A stretch of DNA of 64,000 nt from positions 1,240,001 to 1,304,000 of the forward strand of contig NZ_WBXN01000004.1 of the NCBI RefSeq assembly GCF_008973465.1, in the 5' to 3' direction. A model generated the notes under the pieces. That model was not told where the DNA came from. It made no database searches and was given only the letters and a program-made list of their open reading frames with translations. Origin of the DNA: Streptomyces sp. SS1-1 (GTDB lineage: Bacteria > Actinomycetota > Actinomycetes > Streptomycetales > Streptomycetaceae). How positions within the stretch are numbered: position 1 is the stretch's first letter; every line of letters begins with the position of its first letter. Shown here piece after piece: positions 29,689 through 39,141 of the stretch. The translations under genes were made by a program, and so were the position numbers.

Positions 29689-30123
29689 TTACAGGTACAG
29701 CGCCATCCAGTGCCCCGGGGTCTCCAGCTCCGCGAACCCGAGCTTGGCGTACACCCCGTGGGCGTCGTGCGTGGCGAGCAGGACGCGCCGGACGCCGTAC
29801 GGGCGCAGGTGCTCGCGCACGGCCCCGACGAGGGCGGTCCCGATGCCCTTGCCGCGCACCGACGGGTCGACGTAGACGTCGCAGAGCCAGGCGAAGGTGG
29901 CGCGGTCGGTGACGACCCGGGCGTACGCGGCCTGCTCCCCCGACGCCGTGTCGTACACCCCGAAGTTCAGCGAGCCGTCGATCGCCGCCTCCTGCTTCTC
30001 CCGGGGCCGGCCGAGCGCCCAGTAGGCGTCGGTGGACAGCCAGCGGTGCACCCGCTCGCGGTCGAGGCGGGCGGCGTCGGTGGAGATCTCGTAGCCCTCG
30101 GCGAGGGGCGGGGTGTCGGTCAT
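29689..30123 (-). CDS. GNAT family N-acetyltransferase
   Basis: This 144-residue acetyltransferase has LCDVYVDPSVRGKGIGTALV (V-x-P-x-x-R-G-x-G-I-G) around residue 81-100 and HGVYAKLGFAELETPGHWM near the end. This sequence matches small actinobacterial acetyltransferases with a conserved GRPREKQEAAI segment near residue 38. The substrate is unknown. A start in front of MTDTPPLAEG is supported by the family length. Confidence 0.85.
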   Translation of the reverse strand: MTDTPPLAEGYEISTDAARLDRERVHRWLSTDAYWALGRPREKQEAAIDGSLNFGVYDTASGEQAAYARVVTDRATFAWLCDVYVDPSVRGKGIGTALVGAVREHLRPYGVRRVLLATHDAHGVYAKLGFAELETPGHWMALYL

Positions 30124-30198
30124 GCGCCGAGACTCGCAGGGGCCGTGAGGCCGCGTCGAGCGTTTTTCATCAGGTGGGACGCGGCCGGCGCCCGGCGG

Positions 30199-31639
30199 TC
30201 ACAGCACCTCGTCGCAGGCGGCCCGCAGGCGCCGTACGCCCTCGGTGATCTCCCCCGCGCCGGCCACGGCCGCGAAGCTCAACCGGATGTGCGGGGCCGG
30301 GGGTTCGGCGCTGAAGTAGGGGCGGCCCGGGGTGATCGCGACTCCGGCGCGCAGGGCGGCGGTGGTCAGGGCGGCCTCGTCGGTGCCGTCGGGCAGGCGC
30401 GGCCACAGGTGGTAGCCGCCGGAGGGGATGTGCGGGAGGGCGAGTTCGGGCAGGGACAGGCGCAGGGCGGCGGTCATGGTGTCCCGGCGTGCCCGCAGTT
30501 CGGCGGCGACGGCGCGCAGATGCCGGGGCCAGGCGGGCGAGCCGACCAGTTCGACCGCCGCCTCCTGCAGCGGCCGCGGCACGAAGAAGCTGTCGACGAC
30601 CTGGATCGCGCGCAGCCGCTCCAGCACCGGGCCCCGGGCGGCGAGCGCGCTCACCCGGAAGCTCGGCGAGGTCGCCTTGGTCAGCGAGCACACGTGGACG
30701 ACGACGCCGTCGGGGTCGTCGGCGGCCAGCGGACGCGGCAGCGGCCCGGCGTCCTCGTGCACCAGCCGCCGTACGAAGTCGTCCTCGACGACGAAGGCGC
30801 CGGCCGCGCGCGCGATGCGCAGCACCTCACCGCGCCGCTCGGGCGCGAGCAGGGCGCCGGTCGGGTTCTGGAACAGGGGCTGGCACACGAACACCCGGGC
30901 GCCGGTGGCCCGGAAGGCGTCCGCGAGCAGGGCGGGCCGTACACCGTCCGCGTCGACCGGCACCGGGACGGGGCGCAGTCCTGCGGCGCGGGCGATCGCC
31001 AGCATGCCCGGGTAGGTGGGCGACTCGACGAGGACCGGGGCCCCGGGAGGCGCGAGGGCCTTCAGGGCCGTCGTCAGGGCGGACTGGCCGCCCGCGGTGA
31101 TCAGCACTTCGGCGGCCGTGACCGTGCCGCCCGGCCCGCCGATGCCGCGCGCGAACCACTCGCGCAGCTCGGGCAGGCCCTCCATCGGCGGGCGCCCCCA
31201 GGCGCCGGGCCGCCGTCCGGCGCGGGACAGCGCGGCGGCCATGGCGCGTTCGGGCTGGAGCGAGGGGTGCAGATAGCCGCCGTTGAACTCGATCACGCCG
31301 TGCGAGGGGGCGGCCAGCGACACCAGCACCCCGGAGGCGTCCACCGAGCGCGGCACGAGATCGGTGGCGCTGTCCGCGCTGAGCGTCACCTCCTGCCAGG
31401 AGGTGTCCCCGGTGGCGGCGGCCGGCGCGGGCCGTTCGGCGCGGAAGGCGCCGGCGCCGGGCCGGGTGACGACGAGTCCCTCGGCGGCCAGCTGGGCGAG
31501 GGCCCGGGAGACGGTCACCGGGCTCACCCGGAAGCGTTCCACCAGGGCTCTGCTCGATGGCAGCTTTCCACCAGGAGAGTAGCGGTCAAGCTCCTGTCGC
31601 AACTGATTCGCCAGCTCGCCCACACTGCTACGCTCTTGC

Positions 31640-31641
<2 letters not shown>
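30199..31641 (-). CDS. MocR-type regulator (GntR HTH fused to aminotransferase domain)
   Basis: This 480-residue regulator has a GntR winged helix at about residues 5-70 (GGKLPSSRALVERFRVSPVT) linked to a class I aminotransferase fold. The PLP lysine segment is CSLTKATSPSFRVSALAA, and PLFQNPTGALLAPERR is the usual fold I loop. MocR proteins use PLP to sense amino-acid-type ligands. It diverges from an EamA-family exporter, which is the likely target. Its ATG (31641-31639) overlaps the exporter ATG on the other strand within CATG. No ribosome site is present; TATTCT lies 8 nt upstream, so the mRNA is probably leaderless. Confidence 0.9.
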
Positions 31642-32584
<943 letters not shown>

Positions 32585-32678
32585 CGGGTCCGTTCCGGCC
32601 CGCCTCCCGTCCCCGCCTGGCGCCGTAGACTCAAGGCCACGGACCGCTGCTCCCGCATCTGCTGAGGAGGCCCAACCT

Positions 32679-32879
32679 ATGCGCGCAACCGTGGGCGACC
32701 AGCTTGTCCAGCACGGCAGGGTGGTCGGACAGCACGACAAGGCCGGCGAGATCGTCGAGGTCCTGGGCTCGGAGGGGAATCCCCCGTACCGCGTCCGCTT
32801 CGAGGACGGGCACGAGGGGCTGTGCTCCCCCGGCCCCGACACCGAGATCCGCCACCGTCACGAGGAGATGTCCCACTGA
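32679..32879 (+). CDS. DUF1918 domain protein
   Basis: This 66-residue protein matches DUF1918: MRATVGDQLVQHGRVVGQ, then GEIVEVLGSEGNPPYRVRFE, ending with a His/Glu-rich tail. It folds as a small SH3-like barrel; the function is unknown. GAGGAGG precedes the ATG. It is monocistronic and followed by a strong terminator shared with the convergent glycoside hydrolase. Confidence 0.88.
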   Translation: MRATVGDQLVQHGRVVGQHDKAGEIVEVLGSEGNPPYRVRFEDGHEGLCSPGPDTEIRHRHEEMSH

Positions 32880-32881
32880 CC

Positions 32882-32922
32882 GTGTGCGCCGGCCCGGCGC
32901 GAGCCGGCCGGGCCGGTCACAC
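32882..32922. terminator. Bidirectional terminator
   Basis: CCGGCCCGGC (32889-32898) pairs perfectly with 32907-32916, with an outer GTGTG/CACAC extension. It lies between, and partly overlaps, the ends of the convergent DUF1918 and glycoside hydrolase genes. Confidence 0.7.
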
Positions 32923-34179
32923 CGGGGGTGCCACGGTCTGCCCGTAGTGGTCGGCGACCACGCGGGAGACGGCCCCGATCGGGTCCGCCGCGACCTCCTT
33001 GGCGGCGAAGAAGACATGACCGCGCACCTGTGCGTGCTTCTTGGCGAGCGTCAGATGCCGTGACAGCTCCGCCGGGTCCTGCCAGGCGGCGGGCTGCGCC
33101 GGGTCGCCCGCCTTGTACAGCGCCTCCCCGAGGTACAGCCGCGTCCTGCTGCCCTTCGCCACCGACGCCCACCACGGCACGAGCTTCGCGTAGTCGGCGG
33201 CGGCCAGCCCGATGTTCCAGTAGAGCTGCGGGCAGATGTAGTCGATCCAGCCCTCGCGCACCCAGGTCCGGGTGTCCGCGTGCAGATCGTCGTACGTCTG
33301 CACGCCGGCGCGGGTGTCGGAGCCCCGGGAGTCGGTGGCGGCGTTGCGCCACACCCCGAAGGGGCTCACCCCGAACTGCGTGGTGGGCCTGATCCGTTCG
33401 ACGGCCGCCGCCATCTCCTTGATCAGCTTGTCGATGTTGTCCCGCCGCCACGCCGCCCGGACCGGGAAGGCACCGCCGTACGCGTCGTAGGCGTCGTCGT
33501 CGTCGAAGGACTGCCCAGCGACCGGGTACGGGTAGAAGTAGTCGTCGAAGTGAACGCCGTCGACCGCGTACCGCTCGACGGCGTCGAGCATGGCCCGCTG
33601 CACGAACGCCCGGACCTCCGGCAGCCCGGGGTTGTAGTAGAGCCGGCCGCCGTACGGCACCACCCAGTCCGGGTTCTGCCGGGCGGGATGGGAGGCGAGG
33701 AGCCGACCGAGGTCGCCGTGGTTGGCGACGCGGTACGGGTTGAACCAGGCGTGCAGCTGCAGTCCGCGCTTGTGGGCCTCGGTGACGGCGGTGCCCAGCG
33801 GGTCCCAGCCGGGGTCGCGGCCCTGGGTGCCGGTGAGGACCTGCGACCAGGGCTCGTGCGGTGACGGCCACAGGGCGTCCGCCGTGGGCCGCACCTGGAA
33901 GATCACCGTGTTGAGGCGGCGCTTCACCGCCGTGTCCAGATGGGCGAGGAGTTCGGTGCGCTGCTGCCGTGCGGTCAGGCCCTGCCGGGACGGCCAGTCG
34001 CGGTTCGCCACGGTGGCCAGCCACATCCCGCGCATCTCCTGGCCGGCGTGGCGTCGGTCACGGCCGGGCCCGTCCGCGACGGCGGTCCCCGCCGACAGGG
34101 CGCCGCCCGACGCCACGAGGGCCGACAGGGCGGTGACCGTGAACGCCCGTCGTGACAGCGGTGACTTCCGGTGCAGCAT
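32917..34179 (-). CDS. Secreted glycoside hydrolase, GHL10 (DUF187/YngK) type
   Basis: This 420-residue protein has a possible twin-arginine signal (SRRAFTVTALSALVASGG, residues 9-26). The mature barrel starts with EMRGMWLATVANRDWPS, then LNTVIFQVRPTADALWPS and HAWFNPYRVANH. The likely catalytic acidic region is VDGVHFDDYFYPYP, and WIDYICPQLYWNIG follows. The family (YngK-like) is often tied to cell-wall or extracellular glycans. No partner genes adjoin it, so it probably acts alone outside the cell. Confidence 0.88.
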   Translation of the reverse strand: MLHRKSPLSRRAFTVTALSALVASGGALSAGTAVADGPGRDRRHAGQEMRGMWLATVANRDWPSRQGLTARQQRTELLAHLDTAVKRRLNTVIFQVRPTADALWPSPHEPWSQVLTGTQGRDPGWDPLGTAVTEAHKRGLQLHAWFNPYRVANHGDLGRLLASHPARQNPDWVVPYGGRLYYNPGLPEVRAFVQRAMLDAVERYAVDGVHFDDYFYPYPVAGQSFDDDDAYDAYGGAFPVRAAWRRDNIDKLIKEMAAAVERIRPTTQFGVSPFGVWRNAATDSRGSDTRAGVQTYDDLHADTRTWVREGWIDYICPQLYWNIGLAAADYAKLVPWWASVAKGSRTRLYLGEALYKAGDPAQPAAWQDPAELSRHLTLAKKHAQVRGHVFFAAKEVAADPIGAVSRVVADHYGQTVAPPV

Positions 34180-34379
34180 CGTCTTCGTACCTCCCGTGGT
34201 GACGCGGCCAAGGACCCCCGTATCGGGACCGATCCGGACGAACGGGACCGGTCCGGCGTCAGCCTTTCATGAGGCACCCGAACGATCGATCAAGCTGCGC
34301 CGAAGGTAACGTGCCCTTTTGGAGCAGGCGCCGAACAACGGCGGACCTGCCGCAGTCGTGGATCAGCGAAGGGGACGAT

Positions 34380-35252
34380 GTGACCGGCATCTCCGGAGAT
34401 ATTGCACGCGTCGGTGTCGTGGGCTGCGGCCAGATGGGGGCGGGCATCGCCGAGGTCTGCGCCCGCTCCGGCCTGGACGTGAAGGTCGCCGAGACCACCG
34501 GCGAGGCCCTGGAGATCGGCCGCACCCGGCTGCTCAACTCCCTGGCCAAGGCCGCCGAGCGCGGCAAGATCAGCGAGGAGGAGCGGGACGCCACCGTGGC
34601 CCGGCTGTCCTTCACCACCGACCTCGGCGAGTTCTCCGACCGGGACCTGGTGATCGAGGCCGTCGTCGAGAACGAGCAGGTGAAGACGGAGATCTTCCAG
34701 GTGCTCGACCAGGTCGTGACCCGGCCGGACGCGATCCTCGCCTCCAACACCTCCTCGATCCCGCTGGTGAAGCTGGCCGTCGCCACCTCACGCCCCGACC
34801 AGGTCATCGGCGTCCACTTCTTCAACCCGGCGCCGGTGCAGAAGCTCGTCGAGCTGATCCCCGCGCTCACCACCTCCGAGGGCACGATCGCCCGCGCGCA
34901 GAACTTCGCCGAGAAGCTGCTCGGCAAGCACGCCATCCGCGCCCAGGACCGCTCGGGCTTCGTGGTGAACGCCCTCCTCATCCCGTATCTGCTCTCCGCG
35001 ATCCGGATGTTCGAGACCGGCATCGCCAGCCGTGAGGACATCGACAACGGCATGGAGATGGGCTGCGCCCACCCGATGGGCCCGCTGAAGCTGTCCGACC
35101 TGATCGGCCTGGACACCGTCGCGTCCGTGGCGCAGAGCATGTACGACGAGTACAAGGAGCCGCTGTACGCCGCTCCCCCGCTGCTGCAGCGCATGGTCGA
35201 CGCGGGCCGGCTGGGCCGGAAGACCGGCTCGGGCTTCTACGCCTACGGCTGA
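34380..35252 (+). CDS. 3-hydroxybutyryl-CoA dehydrogenase
   Basis: This 290-residue NAD(P)-dependent enzyme has the Rossmann motif VGVVGCGQMGAGIAEVCARS, the catalytic His in VIGVHFFNPAPVQKLVELI, and DRSGFVVNALLIPYLLSA, with the C-terminal dimer domain ending AGRLGRKTGSGFYAYG. It oxidises or reduces 3-hydroxybutyryl-CoA in butyrate/PHB or fatty-acid metabolism. I chose GTG 34380 because AAGGGGA precedes it; an in-frame ATG 111 nt upstream adds a non-family extension. It stands alone and is followed by a strong terminator. Confidence 0.93.
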   Translation: MTGISGDIARVGVVGCGQMGAGIAEVCARSGLDVKVAETTGEALEIGRTRLLNSLAKAAERGKISEEERDATVARLSFTTDLGEFSDRDLVIEAVVENEQVKTEIFQVLDQVVTRPDAILASNTSSIPLVKLAVATSRPDQVIGVHFFNPAPVQKLVELIPALTTSEGTIARAQNFAEKLLGKHAIRAQDRSGFVVNALLIPYLLSAIRMFETGIASREDIDNGMEMGCAHPMGPLKLSDLIGLDTVASVAQSMYDEYKEPLYAAPPLLQRMVDAGRLGRKTGSGFYAYG

Positions 35253-35283
35253 TTACCGACGGTCAGATTCCGGCCGCACGCGT

Positions 35284-35312
35284 GAGCCCGGCACCGAAAA
35301 GGTGCCGGGCTC
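35284..35312 (+). terminator. Terminator after 3-hydroxybutyryl-CoA dehydrogenase
   Basis: GAGCCCGGCACC and GGTGCCGGGCTC form a perfect 12-bp stem around a GAAAA loop, 31 nt after the stop. Confidence 0.85.
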
Positions 35313-35444
35313 GCGGCGTTCGCACCCGGTGTGCGCGCCGGGCCCGCATATGCCGTTCGCACACGCTCCCCACGCGTCCACCAGGCGAGTTCACTTTGCT
35401 GCGCATGCCAGGGATGGAAGACCACTGCGGAAAGGAGCGGACAC

Positions 35445-35702
35445 GTGACCGCCGATCCCGAGCATCCCGCCGTTCAGGGGGAACTCGCAGAGTTACGACG
35501 CCGGCTCGACGTCGCCTACGCCCGCGTGGAGGGCGGGCTGACTCTGCTGACACACCGCACCGAGGAGAGCGCCAAGGAGCTGGACGAGCTGGACTCCCGG
35601 ATCACGACGCTGGAACACGCGCGCTGGCCGCTGCCCGCGGTCGCCGCCCTCGTCGCCGTGGGCGCCCTGATCGTGGCGGTCTGGCAGGCCGTCGGACGCT
35701 GA
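35445..35702 (+). CDS. Small coiled-coil protein with C-terminal membrane anchor
   Basis: This 85-residue protein has an N-terminal heptad-rich stretch (GELAELRRRLDVAYARVEGG and ESAKELDELDSRITTLEHAR) and a single C-terminal transmembrane segment (about 60-80). AAAGGAGC lies 6 nt before GTG 35445. It may tether a partner to the membrane. I do not recognise the family. It converges with the Nudix gene. Confidence 0.75.
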   Translation: MTADPEHPAVQGELAELRRRLDVAYARVEGGLTLLTHRTEESAKELDELDSRITTLEHARWPLPAVAALVAVGALIVAVWQAVGR

Positions 35703-35709
35703 GGGCGTT

Positions 35710-36273
35710 CTAGGGCAGGCCCGCGCGCCGGCCGAGGACGTCCTGCCCCAGCCGGAGATGGTGCAGCAGCAGTAACGCGGCCGCCATGTTGGCGGCCGGG
35801 ACCTCCCCCCGGGCGACCATGTCGGGAACGAGCTTGAGGGGGACCCACTCCCGGCGGTCCGACTCGAAGTCGTCCACCGGATGCCCGACGTACTCTCCCT
35901 CCTCGGCCCAGTAGATGTGGTGCCGGGCGTCGGTGAGCCCGTTGGAGGGCTCCACGCTCATCAGGTGGTGCAGGGGTCCCGGCCGCCAGCCGGTCTCCTC
36001 CTCCAGTTCCCGGGCGGCCGCGCGGGCGATGTCCTCACCGTCCTCGACGACGCCCGCCGCGAGTTCCCACCCCCAGCTGTCGGTGATGAAGCGATGGCGC
36101 CACAGCAGGAGGACCTCGTTGGCCTCGTTGACCACGGTGGCCACCGCGACCGGCCGCAGCCGTATGAGGAAGTGGTCCAGGTGCCGGCCGTCGGGCAGCT
36201 CCACGTCTGCCAGGTTGACGGTGAACCAGCGGTTTTCATACACAGTTTGTTCGTTCTGTTTCGTCCACTGCAC
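35710..36273 (-). CDS. Nudix hydrolase (ADP-ribose pyrophosphatase-like)
   Basis: This 187-residue enzyme carries the full Nudix box: GVVEDGEDIARAAAREL followed by EEETGW, around residues 74-96, with the metal-binding Glu residues intact. The layout and the downstream Pro-containing loop (MSVEPSNGLTDARHHIYWAE) resemble ADP-ribose or nucleoside-diphosphate-sugar pyrophosphatases. GTG 36273 is the likely start. The gene follows, on the same strand, the TPR regulator gene that ends 76 nt upstream, so they may be co-expressed. Confidence 0.88.
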   Translation of the reverse strand: MQWTKQNEQTVYENRWFTVNLADVELPDGRHLDHFLIRLRPVAVATVVNEANEVLLLWRHRFITDSWGWELAAGVVEDGEDIARAAARELEEETGWRPGPLHHLMSVEPSNGLTDARHHIYWAEEGEYVGHPVDDFESDRREWVPLKLVPDMVARGEVPAANMAAALLLLHHLRLGQDVLGRRAGLP

Positions 36274-36349
36274 GGTTCTGCCACCTTCCGTCGAGTAAGT
36301 GGCAATATCGCAGCAGCGACCCGAAGTTGTTCCGGAGAGCGGGCGAGGT

Positions 36350-37690
36350 CTAGAGCGGTACGCGCAGCGCCCCGTCGATGAGTGCCGCGGCCTCGAAGGT
36401 CCCCGCGCAACCGCTGCGCACCAGGTGTTCGCGCACCGCCCGGAGTCTGTCGCGCAGCCGCTGCGACTCCATTCCGCGCGCCTGCTCGGCCATCTGCACG
36501 GCGATGGCCACCGCCTTGTCCGCGTTGCCCTGGCGCAGCTCGATCGTGCTGAGCATGGCCAGCCGGTGCACCCGGCCCCGGTCGTGCGCGGGGTTGTCCA
36601 CGGCCGCCGCAGCGTGCTCCCGCGCGGCCGCGACCTCCCCGAGGCTCAGCAGTGCCTCCGCCACCTGGACGTTGACGAGGCCGGGCTGGACATAGCCCGT
36701 CTCGTCGGGTTCGTAGCCGCGCCGGATGCGTTCGGCGGCCTGCTCGGCACGCCGGATGCAGGACAACGCGCTCGTGCCGTCCCCGAGGTGGGCGTACGCC
36801 TTCGCCTGCATCGCGTACAGATCCGAGGCGAGCGCCGGGGTGATGTGCTTGCCGGCGGCCCGCAGCGCGGCCTCGGCGAAGGCGACCGCCTGCCGGAACT
36901 CCCGCATGAACAGCGCCTGGTTGACGAGCAGCGCGATCACATAGGCGCCCAGTCCCCGGTCCCCGCTGGCCTTGGCCAGCCGCAGCGCCTGGTGGAAGTA
37001 GCGCTGTGCCAGCCCGTGCGCGTCCGAGTCGTAGGCGCAGATCCCGGCGATGGCGACCAGTCCGCCGGTGGCGCGGTGCAGCTGACGGCCCGTCGCGTCG
37101 GTGTAGCTGCCGCGCAGCAGTGGGGCGGCCTCGGCGTTGAGGAAGCCGACGATCCGGGTGCGTGTCGCCATGCCGCCCGCCTTGCGGTACATCTGCTCGT
37201 AGTGGGCGCGCGCGGACCGCAGCATCTCGATGTCGGCGGCGGTGACCCGGTGCCGCCCGCCCCGTGACACGTCGACGTCCTCGGGCGGGTTCTCCCACTC
37301 CCACACGGGCATGACGGCGGGCGTGCCGGTGACCGCGGGGGCGCCCAGGATGTGCGGGCGCTGCTGCTCGTCGGAGCGCCACAGCGCGGTGGCCCGCTCG
37401 ACGAAGCCGGACAGCGAGGTGGTGTGCGCGGCCGACTGCTCGCCCGGCACGCCGAGCCCGATGTCGTCGAGGGTGACCGTGCGGTGCAGCCGCGCGGCGA
37501 GCACCTCGCAGATCAGGTCCGGGACCTGGCCGCGGGGCCGCTGTCCCTTCAACCACCGTGCGACGGCCGTGTGTTCGTATCTCAGGGCGAGCCCGCGCGC
37601 CCGTCCCGCCTGGTTCACATGTGCGGCCAGCCCCGCGTGCGAGATCCCCGCCTCGTCGAGGATCGCGTCGAGCAGAGTGTTGGGCTGCAT
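36350..37690 (-). CDS. HTH-TPR transcriptional regulator (NsdA-like)
   Basis: This 446-residue protein starts with a DNA-binding-like segment, MQPNTLLDAILDEAGISH and HTAVARWLKGQRPRG. A variable linker follows, then several TPR-type helical repeats (about 190-420, such as ALFMREFRQAVAFAEAALRA). The layout matches Streptomyces regulators of the NsdA class, which act in development and antibiotic control; this assignment is by architecture only. Two overlapping palindromes lie 40-64 nt upstream of ATG 37690, suggesting autoregulation. Confidence 0.8.
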   Translation of the reverse strand: MQPNTLLDAILDEAGISHAGLAAHVNQAGRARGLALRYEHTAVARWLKGQRPRGQVPDLICEVLAARLHRTVTLDDIGLGVPGEQSAAHTTSLSGFVERATALWRSDEQQRPHILGAPAVTGTPAVMPVWEWENPPEDVDVSRGGRHRVTAADIEMLRSARAHYEQMYRKAGGMATRTRIVGFLNAEAAPLLRGSYTDATGRQLHRATGGLVAIAGICAYDSDAHGLAQRYFHQALRLAKASGDRGLGAYVIALLVNQALFMREFRQAVAFAEAALRAAGKHITPALASDLYAMQAKAYAHLGDGTSALSCIRRAEQAAERIRRGYEPDETGYVQPGLVNVQVAEALLSLGEVAAAREHAAAAVDNPAHDRGRVHRLAMLSTIELRQGNADKAVAIAVQMAEQARGMESQRLRDRLRAVREHLVRSGCAGTFEAAALIDGALRVPL

Positions 37691-37729
37691 GGATGCCCCC
37701 CGGGTGGCTCGGTGCCGACAGACTAGTGC

Positions 37730-37754
37730 GAACCGGTTCACACGGGGTGTGAAC
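37730..37754. promoter_or_regulatory. Overlapping palindromes upstream of the TPR regulator
   Basis: GAACCGGTTC (37730-37739) is a perfect 10-bp palindrome. GTTCACAC-GGG-GTGTGAAC (37736-37754) is a perfect dyad. Both overlap the -35/-10 spacer of a promoter with TAGTCT (37720-37725) as -10. A dimeric repressor is likely. Confidence 0.65.
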
Positions 37755-37943
37755 GGAGTGCGCGAATCCGTAGGGTGCGCGCGCTGTCGCGGAGAGTTTC
37801 GTACCGGTTGACTGAAATGCCTCGCAAGAGGCCGGCCGGGCCGCCGGCTCCCCCTCGTACAGTGCGGCGGCCCGCTTCCGCGCCGTCCGCCCGGCTGCCT
37901 GCCCGACACTCCGTGGCGGGGCGGACGGCGCGCCGACGGCCGG

Positions 37944-38966
37944 TCAGGGTGCGGCGGAGCCGCCCGTGTCGGAGGTCCGTGCCACGAGGGGGCCGCAGGT
38001 CACGCGCGCCCGGTCGTTGGCCAGGACGACGAGGGCGACGTCGTCCGCCGGGCGGCCCCGGGTGTGCCGCAGGAGCGCGGAGAACAGGAGGCGCAGCGTG
38101 GTCTCGGGAGCGGCCGGAGGACGTCCCGCCAGTCCGGCCAGGATCGTGGGGAGCGGAAAGAACCGGCCGGCGGCGTCCCGTGCGTCCTCGACACCGTCCG
38201 TGTACAGGACGAGCACGTCGCCCGGCAGGAACGCGCCGCACCGCACGGGGACCAGGTCGCCCGGGAGCGGGAACGGGCCGACGGGAGGGAGCGGGTCGGC
38301 CCGTGCCAGGGGCTCGACGCCGCCGTCGCCCAGCAGAAAGGGCCAGGGGTGCCCGCAGTTGAGGGCGACGAGTTCGCCGTCCGGGCGGATCTCCAGGAGC
38401 AGCGCGGTGACGAAGTCCTCCACGGGTTCGTCGTGGGGCCGCTCGCCCAGGTGCCGGGCCATGGCCCGGTCGAGCCGGCGCAGCACCCCGCCGAGGTCGG
38501 GCTCGTCGTGAGCGGCCTCGCGGAAGCTGCCGAGGACGGCCGCCACGGTGCCCAGGGCGCCGATGCCGTGCCCGCGGACGTCCCCGATGAGCACGCGTAC
38601 GCCGTGGTCGGTGGCGGCGACCTCGTACAGGTCGCCGCCGACCCGGGCGCCCCGGTCGGCGGACAGCTGGGCGGCGGCGACCCGCACCCCGGCGACGCGG
38701 GCGGGCGGCGGGCGCAGCAGCACGCTCTGCGCGGCGCCGGCGACGGTCCGGGCCCGGCGCAGTTCCCGCTGCAGGGTGCGCCGGGAGTGCAGGAGGAGGC
38801 CGGCGCCCACGGCGAGGAGGACGGCGCCGGAGACGACGCGGGCGCACAGTCCTTCGCGGTGCGCGGCCGGACAGGTGAGTTCGTAGGCGAGCACCGTGGC
38901 GCCCCAGGCCGCGGGGAGCCCTACGGCGGGCGCTGCGCGGGGAAGCCGAGCCTTGATGCGGAACAT
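37944..38966 (-). CDS. Membrane-anchored SpoIIE/PP2C-type serine phosphatase
   Basis: This 340-residue protein has two N-terminal membrane segments (about 14-30 and 46-62) followed by a SpoIIE-type phosphatase: RVGGDLYEVAATDHGVRVLI (first metal Asp), IGDVRGHGIGALGT, LYTDGVEDARDAAGRFF and DDVALVVLAND at the end. Such enzymes dephosphorylate anti-anti-sigma factors and so control stress sigma factors. No PAS or GAF sensor is present. The start used is ATG 38966 with GGGGGG nearby; an ATG 114 nt upstream is in frame but adds non-conserved residues. Confidence 0.88.
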   Translation of the reverse strand: MFRIKARLPRAAPAVGLPAAWGATVLAYELTCPAAHREGLCARVVSGAVLLAVGAGLLLHSRRTLQRELRRARTVAGAAQSVLLRPPPARVAGVRVAAAQLSADRGARVGGDLYEVAATDHGVRVLIGDVRGHGIGALGTVAAVLGSFREAAHDEPDLGGVLRRLDRAMARHLGERPHDEPVEDFVTALLLEIRPDGELVALNCGHPWPFLLGDGGVEPLARADPLPPVGPFPLPGDLVPVRCGAFLPGDVLVLYTDGVEDARDAAGRFFPLPTILAGLAGRPPAAPETTLRLLFSALLRHTRGRPADDVALVVLANDRARVTCGPLVARTSDTGGSAAP

Positions 38967-38999
38967 GCCGATGGCCCCCCAGGAAAGGCCCTGACGACG

Positions 39000-39037
39000 C
39001 AGAATCGGACCGGCCTCGAAAGGCCGGTCCGATTCTG
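39000..39037 (-). terminator. Terminator after pheT
   Basis: A perfect 17-bp stem, AGAATCGGACCGGCCT plus one outer pair, with a CGAA tetraloop. It lies about 105 nt after the pheT stop and is the strongest hairpin in the window. Confidence 0.85.
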
Positions 39038-39141
39038 TCGGCAGATGCCCCGGAACGACGAGATCGCCCGGGGAGATCACCCTATCGAGTGAGGTGACCC
39101 CCTGGCGTCCACCGGGGACGCGAGGGGGCCGCCCCGGGGCT

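Noticed and set aside
34269..34379. 37-residue N-terminal extension of 3-hydroxybutyryl-CoA dehydrogenase
   Set aside because: It is not family-like and GTG 34380 has a good ribosome site immediately upstream.
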